From CAYJFG01 sp964369405 (GTDB lineage: Bacteria; Bacillota; Clostridia; Oscillospirales; Acutalibacteraceae), in NCBI GenBank assembly GCA_964369405.1, contig CAYJGB010000003.1:41420-105419 (forward strand): a DNA stretch of 64,000 nucleotides. Reading direction: 5' to 3'. Positions 9,229-17,593 of the stretch are shown here, in pieces; positions within the stretch are counted from its first letter, which is position 1, and each line of letters opens with the position of its first letter. Under the pieces are notes generated by a model, which was not told the DNA's origin, searched no databases, and saw only the letters and a program-made list of their open reading frames with translations. The translations under genes and the position numbers were made by a program.

Positions 9229-9990
9229 ATGAGTTATAATCAAAGTAAATTTAATATAGAAATATTATCAGCAAAAATTCAAGATAATATTATATTAGTT
9301 AATCAAAAACAAAACGAGGTTTATACATCGTTTTTATATGAAGAAGAACAAGCGGTAGCTTTAAATATTTTAAAGCAAGCAAAAGTAGACTTTATGTTCT
9401 ATGGTGGCTTTGAAGATGCTCAAAGAAAAGTTTTAGGTGTGTTTAATAAAAATTTTCAGAGCGTTTTAGACAATTTCCCAATTGTGCCTCTTGAGTTTAT
9501 CTATAAAAAAGAGTATAATTTATCTCATAGAGATTTTTTAGGCTCTCTTATGGCTATAGGAATAAAAAGAGAAGTTGTTGGAGATATTCTAATAGAGAGT
9601 GGTAGAGCAATTGTTTTTGTAAAGCAAGAAATGGTTTCATATATTAAAACTCAAATTACTAAAATTGGTAGAGTGGGTGTCGATATAAATACTGCTGATA
9701 ATTCTAATTTGCCTGTTATTAACAATATAACTGAAAAAATGTATACAATTTCATCTTTAAGACTTGACAATATAGTAAGTGCTGTTTCTTTAGAAAGCAG
9801 AGATAAAAGTGCAAAACTAATAAAATCAGGGTTTGTAAATGTAAATCACATTACTAAAGAAAACGTAAGTTTTAATGTTAGTCAAGATGATATTATTACT
9901 ATTAAAGGTAAAGGTAAATTTGTTATTAGTGAAATTAAAGGGTTATCTAAAAAAGGTAAGATTAAAATTAATATAAAACATTACTGTTAG
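9229..9990 (+). CDS. ylmH: YlmH-family S4-domain RNA-binding protein
   Basis: A 253-residue protein with an N-terminal YlmH-type region (VDFMFYGGFEDAQRKVLGVF, and the FLGSLMAIGIKREVVGDILI block typical of the family) and a C-terminal S4 RNA-binding domain (about residues 180-245: SLRLDNIVSAVSLESRDKSAKLIKSGFVNVN). Family members bind RNA or ribosomes; in Bacillus YlmH has been linked to ribosome quality control. It starts 5 nt after sepF with no clear Shine-Dalgarno, so it probably depends on coupled translation. It is 12 nt before divIVA. Confidence 0.92.
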   Translation: MSYNQSKFNIEILSAKIQDNIILVNQKQNEVYTSFLYEEEQAVALNILKQAKVDFMFYGGFEDAQRKVLGVFNKNFQSVLDNFPIVPLEFIYKKEYNLSHRDFLGSLMAIGIKREVVGDILIESGRAIVFVKQEMVSYIKTQITKIGRVGVDINTADNSNLPVINNITEKMYTISSLRLDNIVSAVSLESRDKSAKLIKSGFVNVNHITKENVSFNVSQDDIITIKGKGKFVISEIKGLSKKGKIKINIKHYC

Positions 9991-10002
9991 GAGAGAGTGT
10001 AT

Positions 10003-10635
10003 ATGATTACAATTGAAGAAGTGCAAAACATAACTTTTAGAAAAGCTAATATCGGTGGATATAAAACAGAAGATGTAGAGGCTTTTTTAGAGGAAATCGA
10101 AGAATCTTTACAACAAAATAAAAAAGAAAAGCTAGATTTAATACATAAATTAGATATTTTAGCAAAGAGAATTGAAGAATATCGTAAAGATGAAGAGGAA
10201 GTTAAAGGTGCTTTGATTAATGCTGAAAAATTAAAACACGACGTTTTAACTAAAGCTCAAGCTCAAGCAGATAAAATTATAAGTGATGCTAAACGTGAAG
10301 CACAAGATATAGTTATAAATGCAAATGCTTCTGTTGTTAATCAAAAAAATGGTTATTTAAAACTTCAAGCAGATGCAGTTGTTTTAAGAGAGCATTTAAT
10401 TGATGTATATAATAATCATATTAAAATGTTAGAAGAATTACCAACTGCTGAAAAATTAGCAGAAACTAAAGAAGAATTAGACGAAAAATATCAAGTAAGT
10501 GACGATGTAGCGGCTGCTCAAGAAGTAGCTTCTAAAGAAGTTGAAAAAGTTTTAGAAATGTCTGAAGAAGATGTTGTAGTAGATATTTCTGATGGAGCTA
10601 TTGAAGGAAATCCAGAAAAAAAGACAGAAGAATAA
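10003..10635 (+). CDS. divIVA: DivIVA-family cell division / polarity protein
   Basis: DivIVA proteins sense negative membrane curvature and organise division septa and poles. The N-terminal lipid-binding domain (ITIEEVQNITFRKANIGGYKTEDVEAFLEEIEESL) is clear, followed by long coiled coils (about residues 30-150) and a Glu-rich tail. I choose ATG 10003 (210 residues), 7 nt after AGGAGAGA; a GTG at 9997 lies in the Shine-Dalgarno itself. It ends the yggS-sepF-ylmH-divIVA run; a stem-loop follows before ileS. Confidence 0.95.
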   Translation: MITIEEVQNITFRKANIGGYKTEDVEAFLEEIEESLQQNKKEKLDLIHKLDILAKRIEEYRKDEEEVKGALINAEKLKHDVLTKAQAQADKIISDAKREAQDIVINANASVVNQKNGYLKLQADAVVLREHLIDVYNNHIKMLEELPTAEKLAETKEELDEKYQVSDDVAAAQEVASKEVEKVLEMSEEDVVVDISDGAIEGNPEKKTEE

Positions 10636-10658
10636 AATTGAAAAAATAAAATTTTAGA

Positions 10659-10691
10659 TACCAATTTTACAGTTTTTCTGTAGGATTGGTA
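10659..10691 (+). terminator. Stem-loop between divIVA and ileS (weak terminator or attenuator)
   Basis: A 14-bp stem with arms TACCAATTTTACAG and CTGTAGGATTGGTA (two G-U pairs) and a T5 loop. Only TTTGG follows, so it lacks a proper U-run. It may separate the division cluster from ileS or stabilise the 3' end. The 120-nt gap is too short for a T-box and has no T-box core. Confidence 0.5.
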
Positions 10692-10755
10692 TTTGGACTG
10701 ATTAATATATTAAATTTGTTATATTATACATTATACAAGAGGAGAGAGCAATTAA

Positions 10756-13524
10756 ATGGCACAAGATTATAACTTGACATTACATTTACCAAAAACTGAT
10801 TTTCCAATGAGAGCAGGTCTTCCTAAAACTGAACCGATAACTCTTAAACATTGGGAAGAAAGCAAATTATATGAAAACTTAATGAAAAAAAATGATGGTA
10901 AACCATTATACGTTTTACATGATGGTCCTCCATATGCTAACGGTAATATTCACCTAGGTACAGCACTTAACAAAACATTAAAAGATTTTATTGTTAGATA
11001 TAAAAATATGGCTGGTTTTAAAGCTCCTTATGTTCCAGGTTGGGATACTCATGGGCTTCCTACTGAACTTAAAGCTAGAGCTAAAGCCGGTGTTGATAAT
11101 TCATCTACTATAGATGTTGTTAAATTAAGACAACTTTGCAGAGAATTTACTTTAGGTTATCTTGACGACCAAAGAACTCAGTTTAAACGTTTAGGCGTTA
11201 TAGGTGAGTGGGATAACCCATATATAACTTTACAAAATGAATTCGAGGCTGTTCAAATTGAGGTTTTTGCTCAAATGGCATCTAAAGGATATATCTACAA
11301 AGGGCTTAAACCTGTTTATTGGTGCCCTGATTGTAAAACTGCTCTTGCTGAGGCTGAGATTGAATACGGCGAAGACCCATGTCATTCTATATTCGTTAAA
11401 TTTAATGTTACAGATGATTTAGGTAAGTTCAAAGACTTAGGAGTAGACCCTTCTAAAGTTCATTTTGTTATCTGGACTACTACTACTTGGACATTACCTG
11501 CTAATGTTGCTATATGTGTAGGTCCTCAGTTTAAATATGTGCTAGTAAAATCAAATGATGAATATTATGTTATGGCTGAAGAATTATATAAAAGTGCTAT
11601 GGAAGAAGCAGAAATTACAGATTATGAAGTTGTTGCTGAATTTAAAGGTAGCGAACTTGAATATATAAAAACTCAACACCCATTCTTAGACCGTAAATCA
11701 CTTGTGATTGTTGGTAACCACGTTACTTTAGAAAGTGGTACAGGTTGTGTTCATACTGCTCCAGGACATGGTGTAGATGACTATGAAGTATGTAGAAATT
11801 ACAAAGAACTTGATATGGTAGTGCCAGTTGATGCTGACGGTGTTTTAACAAAAGACGCAGGTCAATTTGCAGGACTTAAAACTGAAGATGCTAATAAACC
11901 TATTGCTCAGTATTTAGAGCAAGTTAATGCTTTATTTGCTATTAAAAAAATTGTTCACCAATATCCACACTGTTGGCGCTGTAAAGAGCCTGTTTTATTT
12001 AGAGCTACTGACCAATGGTTCTGCTCGGTTGAAGATTTTAAGCCGGAGGCTGTTAATGCTATTAATGAAGTTAAATGGATTCCTAATTGGGGTCAAGATA
12101 GAATTACTTCTATGGTGCGTGAACGTAAAGACTGGTGTATTTCTCGTCAACGTAAATGGGGTGTGCCAATTCCTATCTTCTTCTGTAAAGAGTGTAATGA
12201 GCCTCATATTGATTATGATGCTATGATGGCAGTGGCTGAGCTATTTAGAAAAGAAGGTAGTGACTCTTGGTACATTAAAGATGCTAACGAAATACTACCA
12301 GAGGGTTCAATATGTAAAAAATGTGGCTCTAATAACTTTGAAAAAGAAAAAGATATTATGGACGTTTGGTTTGACTCTGGTGTTACACACGCTTCAGTAT
12401 TAAAAACCAGAAAAGATTTACATTGGCCTGCTGACTTATACCTTGAAGGTGCTGACCAATATAGAGGTTGGTTTCAATCCTCTTTATTAACTTCTGTTGC
12501 AACTACTGGTAAAGCTCCTTATAAAAATGTTTTAACTCATGGTTGGGTTGTTGATGGCGACGGTAGAAAAATGTCTAAGTCTGTTGGTAATGGTATAGAC
12601 CCTCAAGACGTTGTGAATGAGTACGGTGCAGATGTTTTACGTCTTTGGGTAGCTTCCTCTGACTACCATGCAGATATAAGAATTTCTAAAGATATACTAA
12701 AACAATTATCAGAATCATATAGAAAAATAAGAAATACAGCAAGATATATTTTAGGTAACTTAAACGACTTTAACCCAGATGAAAATATGGTGGATTTAAA
12801 TTCATTATTACCTATGGATAAATGGGCTCTTACTAAACTTGATGAACTTAATAAAAAAGTTATGTCTGCTTATGATAATTTTGAATTCCATTTAATATAT
12901 CATAGTATACACAATTTCTGTGTTGTTGATATGTCTAACTTCTATTTAGACGTTTTAAAAGATAGATTATATACAGATTCTAAAGAAAGTATAAGCAGAA
13001 GAGCTGCACAGACTACTATATATATAATCTTAGAGTCTATGACTAAAATGCTTGCTCCAATACTAGCGTACACTTCTGAGGAAATATGGAAATATATGCC
13101 TAAATCTAGTAAAGCTGATGAAAACTCAATATTATTTAATGAAATGCCTAAAACTGTTAATATAGAACTTGAAGATGGATTTATGGAAAAATGGGATAAA
13201 ATTCATACTTTAAGAGATACTGTTAAAAAATCTATAGAATTAGCAGTTAAAGATAAAAAAATCAAATCTTCTTTAGAGAGTAAAATTATATTAAAATCAA
13301 ATGAAGATTTTGACTTTATAAAATCAGTTGAAGATGAACTTAAATCAGCATTTATTGTGTCTGGCTTAGAAGTGTTAAAAACTGACACTCAAGAATTAGA
13401 AGTTGAAGTTTTAAAAGCAGATGGCGAAAAGTGCGAACGTTGTTGGTCTTATAGTGAAAGTGTAGGAGATAATAGTGAACATCCTACAATATGTAATCGC
13501 TGTGCAGAAGTTTTAAAAGATTAA
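10756..13524 (+). CDS. ileS: Isoleucyl-tRNA synthetase
   Basis: This 922-residue class I synthetase charges tRNA-Ile. It has the HIGH motif as NGNIHLGTALNK (about residue 67), the WTTTTWTLPANVA editing-domain entry, the catalytic KMSKS as DGRKMSKSVGNG (about residue 600), and a C-terminal zinc-finger: CERCW and CNRCAEVL. Length and order are normal for the bacterial long-type IleRS. GGAGAGAG precedes the ATG by about 7 nt. It lies between divIVA and lspA, where ileS is often found in Firmicutes. Confidence 0.98.
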   Translation: MAQDYNLTLHLPKTDFPMRAGLPKTEPITLKHWEESKLYENLMKKNDGKPLYVLHDGPPYANGNIHLGTALNKTLKDFIVRYKNMAGFKAPYVPGWDTHGLPTELKARAKAGVDNSSTIDVVKLRQLCREFTLGYLDDQRTQFKRLGVIGEWDNPYITLQNEFEAVQIEVFAQMASKGYIYKGLKPVYWCPDCKTALAEAEIEYGEDPCHSIFVKFNVTDDLGKFKDLGVDPSKVHFVIWTTTTWTLPANVAICVGPQFKYVLVKSNDEYYVMAEELYKSAMEEAEITDYEVVAEFKGSELEYIKTQHPFLDRKSLVIVGNHVTLESGTGCVHTAPGHGVDDYEVCRNYKELDMVVPVDADGVLTKDAGQFAGLKTEDANKPIAQYLEQVNALFAIKKIVHQYPHCWRCKEPVLFRATDQWFCSVEDFKPEAVNAINEVKWIPNWGQDRITSMVRERKDWCISRQRKWGVPIPIFFCKECNEPHIDYDAMMAVAELFRKEGSDSWYIKDANEILPEGSICKKCGSNNFEKEKDIMDVWFDSGVTHASVLKTRKDLHWPADLYLEGADQYRGWFQSSLLTSVATTGKAPYKNVLTHGWVVDGDGRKMSKSVGNGIDPQDVVNEYGADVLRLWVASSDYHADIRISKDILKQLSESYRKIRNTARYILGNLNDFNPDENMVDLNSLLPMDKWALTKLDELNKKVMSAYDNFEFHLIYHSIHNFCVVDMSNFYLDVLKDRLYTDSKESISRRAAQTTIYIILESMTKMLAPILAYTSEEIWKYMPKSSKADENSILFNEMPKTVNIELEDGFMEKWDKIHTLRDTVKKSIELAVKDKKIKSSLESKIILKSNEDFDFIKSVEDELKSAFIVSGLEVLKTDTQELEVEVLKADGEKCERCWSYSESVGDNSEHPTICNRCAEVLKD

Positions 13525-13542
13525 TCAAGAACTTGAAGTTAA

Positions 13543-13642
13543 GGTCGCCCACCAATTTAAATCGAAGATTTAAATTGAGCGACACCTCCACACCACATTA
13601 TGAGTTTTTAGATGTGTGGAGGTGTCGCTCGGTGGGTGGGCG
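13543..13642 (+). repeat. Structured intergenic repeat, copy 1 (two hairpins within an outer stem)
   Basis: The outer stem is CGCCCACC (13546-13553) with GGTGGGCG (13635-13642). Inside are a 10-bp hairpin, AATTTAAATC (13554-13563) with GATTTAAATT (13567-13576) and loop GAA, and a 17-bp perfect hairpin (13577-13593 with 13614-13630). The third hairpin of copies 2 and 3 is missing; only GGTG remains there. It starts 18 nt after the ileS stop and ends about 30 nt before lspA. Copies 2 and 3 are at 17406-17531 and 31261-31394. Confidence 0.85.
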
Positions 13643-13673
13643 TAAAATATCATAAAAATTTGGAGTGATAATA

Positions 13674-14171
13674 TTGGCAATACTTGCCTTGATTATAGCA
13701 GCTGTGGTAGCTATATTAGACCAAGTCTTTAAAATCTTAGCAGTTAATGCTATAACAGAAAATGGGCCTATTACTGTAATAGATGGGCTTCTTGACTTTG
13801 TTTATGTCGAAAACAGAGGTGCAGCGTTTGGAATTCTTTCAGATTCTCGCTGGTTTTTTATTATACTAACATCAATAGTTATTGTTGGATTTATTGTAGC
13901 ATTGTTTAAAAATAAATCAGCTAATAAAATGTTTTATATTTCATCAGCACTTATAATTGGTGGAGGAATAGGAAACTTAATCGATAGAATTTTTTTAGGC
14001 TATGTAATTGATTATATTGCAGTTTCGTTTTTTCCTCCAGTTTGTAACTTTGCAGACTATGCAGTTACGGTAGGTACAGTTTTATTTATAATTTATATTA
14101 TTTTTCAGTCAGACTTTTTAAAAGAGAAAAAACCAATTGATAAGGTAGCAGAAGATAATGGAACAAATTAA
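13674..14171 (+). CDS. lspA: Lipoprotein signal peptidase (signal peptidase II)
   Basis: LspA cleaves the signal peptide from diacylglyceryl-modified prolipoproteins in the membrane; the lipoprotein at 51398-52852 is a likely substrate. The product (165 residues) has four hydrophobic segments and both catalytic-Asp motifs: GGGIGNLIDRIFLGYVIDYI and NFADYAVTVG. I place the start at TTG 13674, 8 nt after GGAG; a GTG at 13665 overlaps that ribosome site. The 3' end overlaps the rluD start by 14 nt. Confidence 0.95.
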   Translation: MAILALIIAAVVAILDQVFKILAVNAITENGPITVIDGLLDFVYVENRGAAFGILSDSRWFFIILTSIVIVGFIVALFKNKSANKMFYISSALIIGGGIGNLIDRIFLGYVIDYIAVSFFPPVCNFADYAVTVGTVLFIIYIIFQSDFLKEKKPIDKVAEDNGTN

Positions 14172-15075
14172 ATTTGTAGTTACTCAAGATTTCGACAATA
14201 TAAGATTAGATAAATATGTTTCTAGTCAAATAAAAGAACAAACTCGTTCATTTATAGTAAAACTGATTGAAGATAATAATGTAACTGTTAATGATAAAAT
14301 AGTATCTAAAAACTATAAACTTAAAAATGGTGAAATAGTAGTAGTTACTATACCACCACCAAAAATACTAGAAACAAAACCACAAGATATTCCACTAGAT
14401 ATTGTGTACGAAGATGAACATCTTCTAGTAGTTAATAAGCCTAAAGGTATGGTAGTTCACCCAGCAGTAGGCAACTATGAAAACACTCTTGTAAATGCAC
14501 TACTGTATCATTGTGGAAATTCTTTATCTGGTATAAATGGTGTATTAAGACCAGGGATAGTACATAGAATAGATAAAAATACAAGTGGACTATTAATAGT
14601 TGCTAAAAGCGATGTTGCGCATAAAGACTTAGCACAGCAAATAAAAGAACATTCATTTAAAAGGCAGTATCAAGCAGTTGTTTATGGTAACTTTAAAGAA
14701 GATACGGGAACAATTTCAGCACCAATTGGCAGAAATCCAAAAGATAGAAAGAAAATGTGTGTAGTCAATACAAACTCCAAAGAGGCGATAACACATTATG
14801 AAGTTGTTGCTAGATATGGGACTTTTACACATTTAAAGTTAACGTTAGAAACTGGTAGAACTCATCAAATAAGAGTGCATATGGCGTACTGTGGGCGTGC
14901 AGTAGCTGGTGATGATGTATACGGACCTAAAAATGTTATAAAAGAACTTAAAGGACAATGTTTACATGCAGGCTTAATTGGCTTTGTACATCCAACAACT
15001 AAAGAGTATATGGAGTTTGAGTCAATAGCACCAGAATATTTTCAGAAATTTTTAAGTAAACTAGAAATGATATAA
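14158..15075 (+). CDS. rluD: RluA/RluD-family 23S rRNA pseudouridine synthase
   Basis: A 305-residue protein with an N-terminal S4 RNA-binding domain (about residues 12-70: RLDKYVSSQIKEQTRSFIVKLIEDNNVTVND) and the RluA catalytic domain with HRIDKNTSGLLIVAKS (catalytic Asp) and GRTHQIRVHMAYCGRAVAGDDVYG. RluD-type enzymes modify helix 69 of 23S rRNA. It overlaps lspA by 14 nt; lspA-rluD is a widespread Firmicutes pair. The exact target uridine cannot be assigned from sequence. Confidence 0.93.
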   Translation: MEQIKFVVTQDFDNIRLDKYVSSQIKEQTRSFIVKLIEDNNVTVNDKIVSKNYKLKNGEIVVVTIPPPKILETKPQDIPLDIVYEDEHLLVVNKPKGMVVHPAVGNYENTLVNALLYHCGNSLSGINGVLRPGIVHRIDKNTSGLLIVAKSDVAHKDLAQQIKEHSFKRQYQAVVYGNFKEDTGTISAPIGRNPKDRKKMCVVNTNSKEAITHYEVVARYGTFTHLKLTLETGRTHQIRVHMAYCGRAVAGDDVYGPKNVIKELKGQCLHAGLIGFVHPTTKEYMEFESIAPEYFQKFLSKLEMI

Positions 15076-15146
15076 TATGTATATCATAATTGTTATGTGA
15101 ATTAATAGAATAAACAATCTATAAGAATAGGATAGGAGTGTTTTAA

Positions 15147-15995
15147 TTGTTTAAAATAGTACAAAAACAAAATTTAAATGAATCAATGACAAAAATGGTG
15201 GTAGAAGCTCCATTTGTAGCTAAAAAAGCTATGCCTGGTCAATTTATAATTTTAAGAGTAGATGAAAAAGGTGAGCGTATTCCATTGACAATCGCAGACT
15301 TTGATAGAGAAAATGGAACAATTACAATTATTTATCAAAAAGTAGGAAAATCAACAATGCTTTTAGATACATTAAACGAGGGAGAATGTATTTTAGATTT
15401 TGTAGGCCCATTAGGAGTAGAATCTCATTTAGAGGGATACAAAAAAACTGCTGTAATAGGTGGTGGAGCAGGTTGTGCAATTGCATACCCTCAAGCAAAA
15501 GCATTGTTTGAAATGGGTGCATATGTTGATGTAATAGCAGGATTTAGAAACGAAGAACTTATCATTTTAGAAGATGAGATGAAAGCAGTAAGCACAAACT
15601 TAACAGTTATGACAGATGATGGTTCTAACGGAAATAAAGGTTTTGTAACTAATGCTTTACTTGATAATATAAAAAACGGTGTAGAGTACGACTTAGTTAT
15701 AGCAATAGGGCCTATACCAATGATGAAAGCAGTAAGCAATTTAACTAAAGAATACGGAATAAAAACTATAGTTAGTATGAATCCAATAATGATAGATGGA
15801 ACAGGTATGTGTGGAGGCTGTAGACTTACAGTAAACGGTGAAATGAAATATGCTTGTGTAGACGGGCCAGACTTTGACGGACATCAAGTAGACTATGATG
15901 AAGCAATGCAAAGACTAGGAACATACAAAGAAATGGAAAGAGAAGCTGCAAGAAGTAAAGATTGCAGATTGATGAGAGGTGCAGAAAATGGCTAA
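15147..15995 (+). CDS. nfnA: NfnA: NADH-dependent reduced ferredoxin:NADP+ oxidoreductase, small subunit
   Basis: A 282-residue FAD/NAD-binding, PyrK/dihydroorotate-dehydrogenase-B-like subunit. It has an FAD-binding beta-barrel (RIPLTIADFDRENGTI), a nucleotide-binding segment with GGGAGCAIAYPQAKAL, and a C-terminal [2Fe-2S] site around GTGMCGGCRLTVNGEMKYACVDGPDFDG. With NfnB it forms the flavin-based electron-bifurcating complex coupling ferredoxin and NADH oxidation to NADPH formation. TTG start, with AGGAGTG about 7 nt upstream. Overlaps nfnB by 8 nt. The older names GltA-associated or SudB apply to the same family. Confidence 0.92.
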   Translation: MFKIVQKQNLNESMTKMVVEAPFVAKKAMPGQFIILRVDEKGERIPLTIADFDRENGTITIIYQKVGKSTMLLDTLNEGECILDFVGPLGVESHLEGYKKTAVIGGGAGCAIAYPQAKALFEMGAYVDVIAGFRNEELIILEDEMKAVSTNLTVMTDDGSNGNKGFVTNALLDNIKNGVEYDLVIAIGPIPMMKAVSNLTKEYGIKTIVSMNPIMIDGTGMCGGCRLTVNGEMKYACVDGPDFDGHQVDYDEAMQRLGTYKEMEREAARSKDCRLMRGAENG

Positions 15996-17382
15996 TATGC
16001 AAAAACAAAAAACTCCAATGCCGGAGCAAGACCCAAATATAAGAAATAAAAATTTTGAAGAGGTAACACTAGGTTATACAGAAGAGATGGCAATAAACGA
16101 GGCTCAAAGATGTTTAAATTGTAAACATAAGCCATGCGTAAAAGGTTGCCCAGTAAATGTACCAATTCCAGAATTTGTATGTGAAGTAGCAAGTGGAGAT
16201 TTTAAGAAAGCTTATGAACATTTATCATCAGCAAATGCATTACCAGCAGTATGTGGTAGAGTATGTCCACAAGAAACACAATGCGAGATGAAATGTGTGC
16301 GAGGAATAAAAGGAGAGCCAGTAGCAATTGGTAGATTAGAAAGATTTGTAGCAGATTATAACATGGCAAACTCTACAGAAAAAGCACAAAAAGTAGAGAG
16401 TAATGGAAACAAAGTAGCAATAATCGGAGCAGGGCCAGCAGGTCTTACATGTGCAGGGGATTTAGCAAAAAAAGGATACGAAGTAACAGTATTTGAAGCG
16501 TTCCATACAGCTGGAGGAGTTCTAATGTATGGTATTCCAGAATTTAGATTACCAAAAGAAATAGTACAAAAAGAGATAGACGGCTTAAAAGATATGGGTG
16601 TAGAAATAAAGACGAATATGGTAATGGGAAAAGTTTTATCTGTTGATGAATTATTAGAGATGGGATATAAAGCTGTTTTTGTAGGAACAGGGGCAGGATT
16701 ACCAAACTTTATGAGAATACCAGGAAATGGTCTAGTAGGAGTATACTCAGCAAATGAGTTTTTAACAAGAATAAACTTAATGAAAGCATATTTAGATGAT
16801 TATGATACAAGCATACCAAAACCTAAGAATGTAGCAGTAATAGGTGGAGGAAATGTTGCAATGGACGCTGCAAGAAGTGCAAAGCGACTAGGAGCAGAAA
16901 ATGTGTACATAATATATAGACGTTCAGAAGAAGAAATGCCAGCAAGATTAGAAGAGATACATCATGCAAAAGAAGAGGGAATAGAGTTTAAATTGCTTAA
17001 TAACCCAGTGGCAATGATTGATGATGGAACAGGAAAAGTAGGAAAAATTGAGTGTGTAGAAATGGTGTTAGGAGAACCTGATGCATCTGGAAGAAGAAGC
17101 CCAGTAGTAAAAGAGGACTCTAATTTTACAATAGATGTAGATTGTGTAGTAGTAGCAATAGGAAACTCACCAAACCCACTAATAAGAACAACAACAAAAG
17201 GAATAGAAGCTAACAAATGGGGTTGTTTAGTAGTAGATGAAGCGACAATGCAAACAACAAGACAAGCAGTATATGCAGGAGGCGATGCAGTAACAGGGGC
17301 AGCTACTGTAATACTCGCAATGGGAGCAGGCAGACAAGCAGCAGATTCAATAGACGAATATATAAAAAATTTAAGTGAATAA
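15988..17382 (+). CDS. nfnB: NfnB: NADH-dependent reduced ferredoxin:NADP+ oxidoreductase, large subunit (GltA/GltD-like)
   Basis: A 464-residue glutamate-synthase-small-subunit-like flavoprotein. The N-terminus has cysteine clusters for two [4Fe-4S] centres (CLNCKHKPCVKGCPV, CGRVCPQETQCEMKC), then two dinucleotide folds: GAGPAGLTCAGDLAKKGYEVTVFEA (FAD) and IGGGNVAMDAARSAKRLGAE (NADPH). The adjacent nfnA identifies it as the bifurcating NfnAB complex rather than a stand-alone glutamate synthase; no gltB-type large subunit is nearby. Start ATG 15988 follows AGAGG; a GTG at 15979 is less well placed. A structured repeat starts 23 nt after the stop. Confidence 0.92.
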   Translation: MANMQKQKTPMPEQDPNIRNKNFEEVTLGYTEEMAINEAQRCLNCKHKPCVKGCPVNVPIPEFVCEVASGDFKKAYEHLSSANALPAVCGRVCPQETQCEMKCVRGIKGEPVAIGRLERFVADYNMANSTEKAQKVESNGNKVAIIGAGPAGLTCAGDLAKKGYEVTVFEAFHTAGGVLMYGIPEFRLPKEIVQKEIDGLKDMGVEIKTNMVMGKVLSVDELLEMGYKAVFVGTGAGLPNFMRIPGNGLVGVYSANEFLTRINLMKAYLDDYDTSIPKPKNVAVIGGGNVAMDAARSAKRLGAENVYIIYRRSEEEMPARLEEIHHAKEEGIEFKLLNNPVAMIDDGTGKVGKIECVEMVLGEPDASGRRSPVVKEDSNFTIDVDCVVVAIGNSPNPLIRTTTKGIEANKWGCLVVDEATMQTTRQAVYAGGDAVTGAATVILAMGAGRQAADSIDEYIKNLSE

Positions 17383-17405
17383 ATAATAGTAGATGTAAAA
17401 TTTAC

Positions 17406-17531
17406 GGTCGCCCACAATTCAAATCTTCGATTTGAATTAAAAGGCACTGTCCACTCAACATAAAGCTAATTTAGAAAAGTGGACAGTGCCTATATCGATC
17501 AAAACATTTATGTTTTGATCGGTGGGCGACC
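17406..17531 (+). repeat. Structured intergenic repeat, copy 2 (cloverleaf)
   Basis: Outer stem GGTCGCCCAC (17406-17415) with GTGGGCGACC (17522-17531). Three hairpins lie inside: AATTCAAATC/GATTTGAATT (17416-17438, loop TTC), GGCACTGTCCACT/AGTGGACAGTGCC (17443-17490) and GATCAAAACA/TGTTTTGATC (17497-17520). Against copy 1 the first hairpin has a T-A pair replaced by C-G. It starts 23 nt after the nfnB stop. It has no coding potential and no transposase nearby. Confidence 0.88.
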
Positions 17532-17593
17532 TTAGTGTATATAGTTAAAAACAGGAGTGAATTAAAATAAATAAGTTAAACAGTTCAGACAAA

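Noticed and set aside
10636..10755. T-box leader for ileS
   Set aside because: Gap of 120 nt is too short and no T-box core (AGGGTGGNACCGCG-like) is seen.
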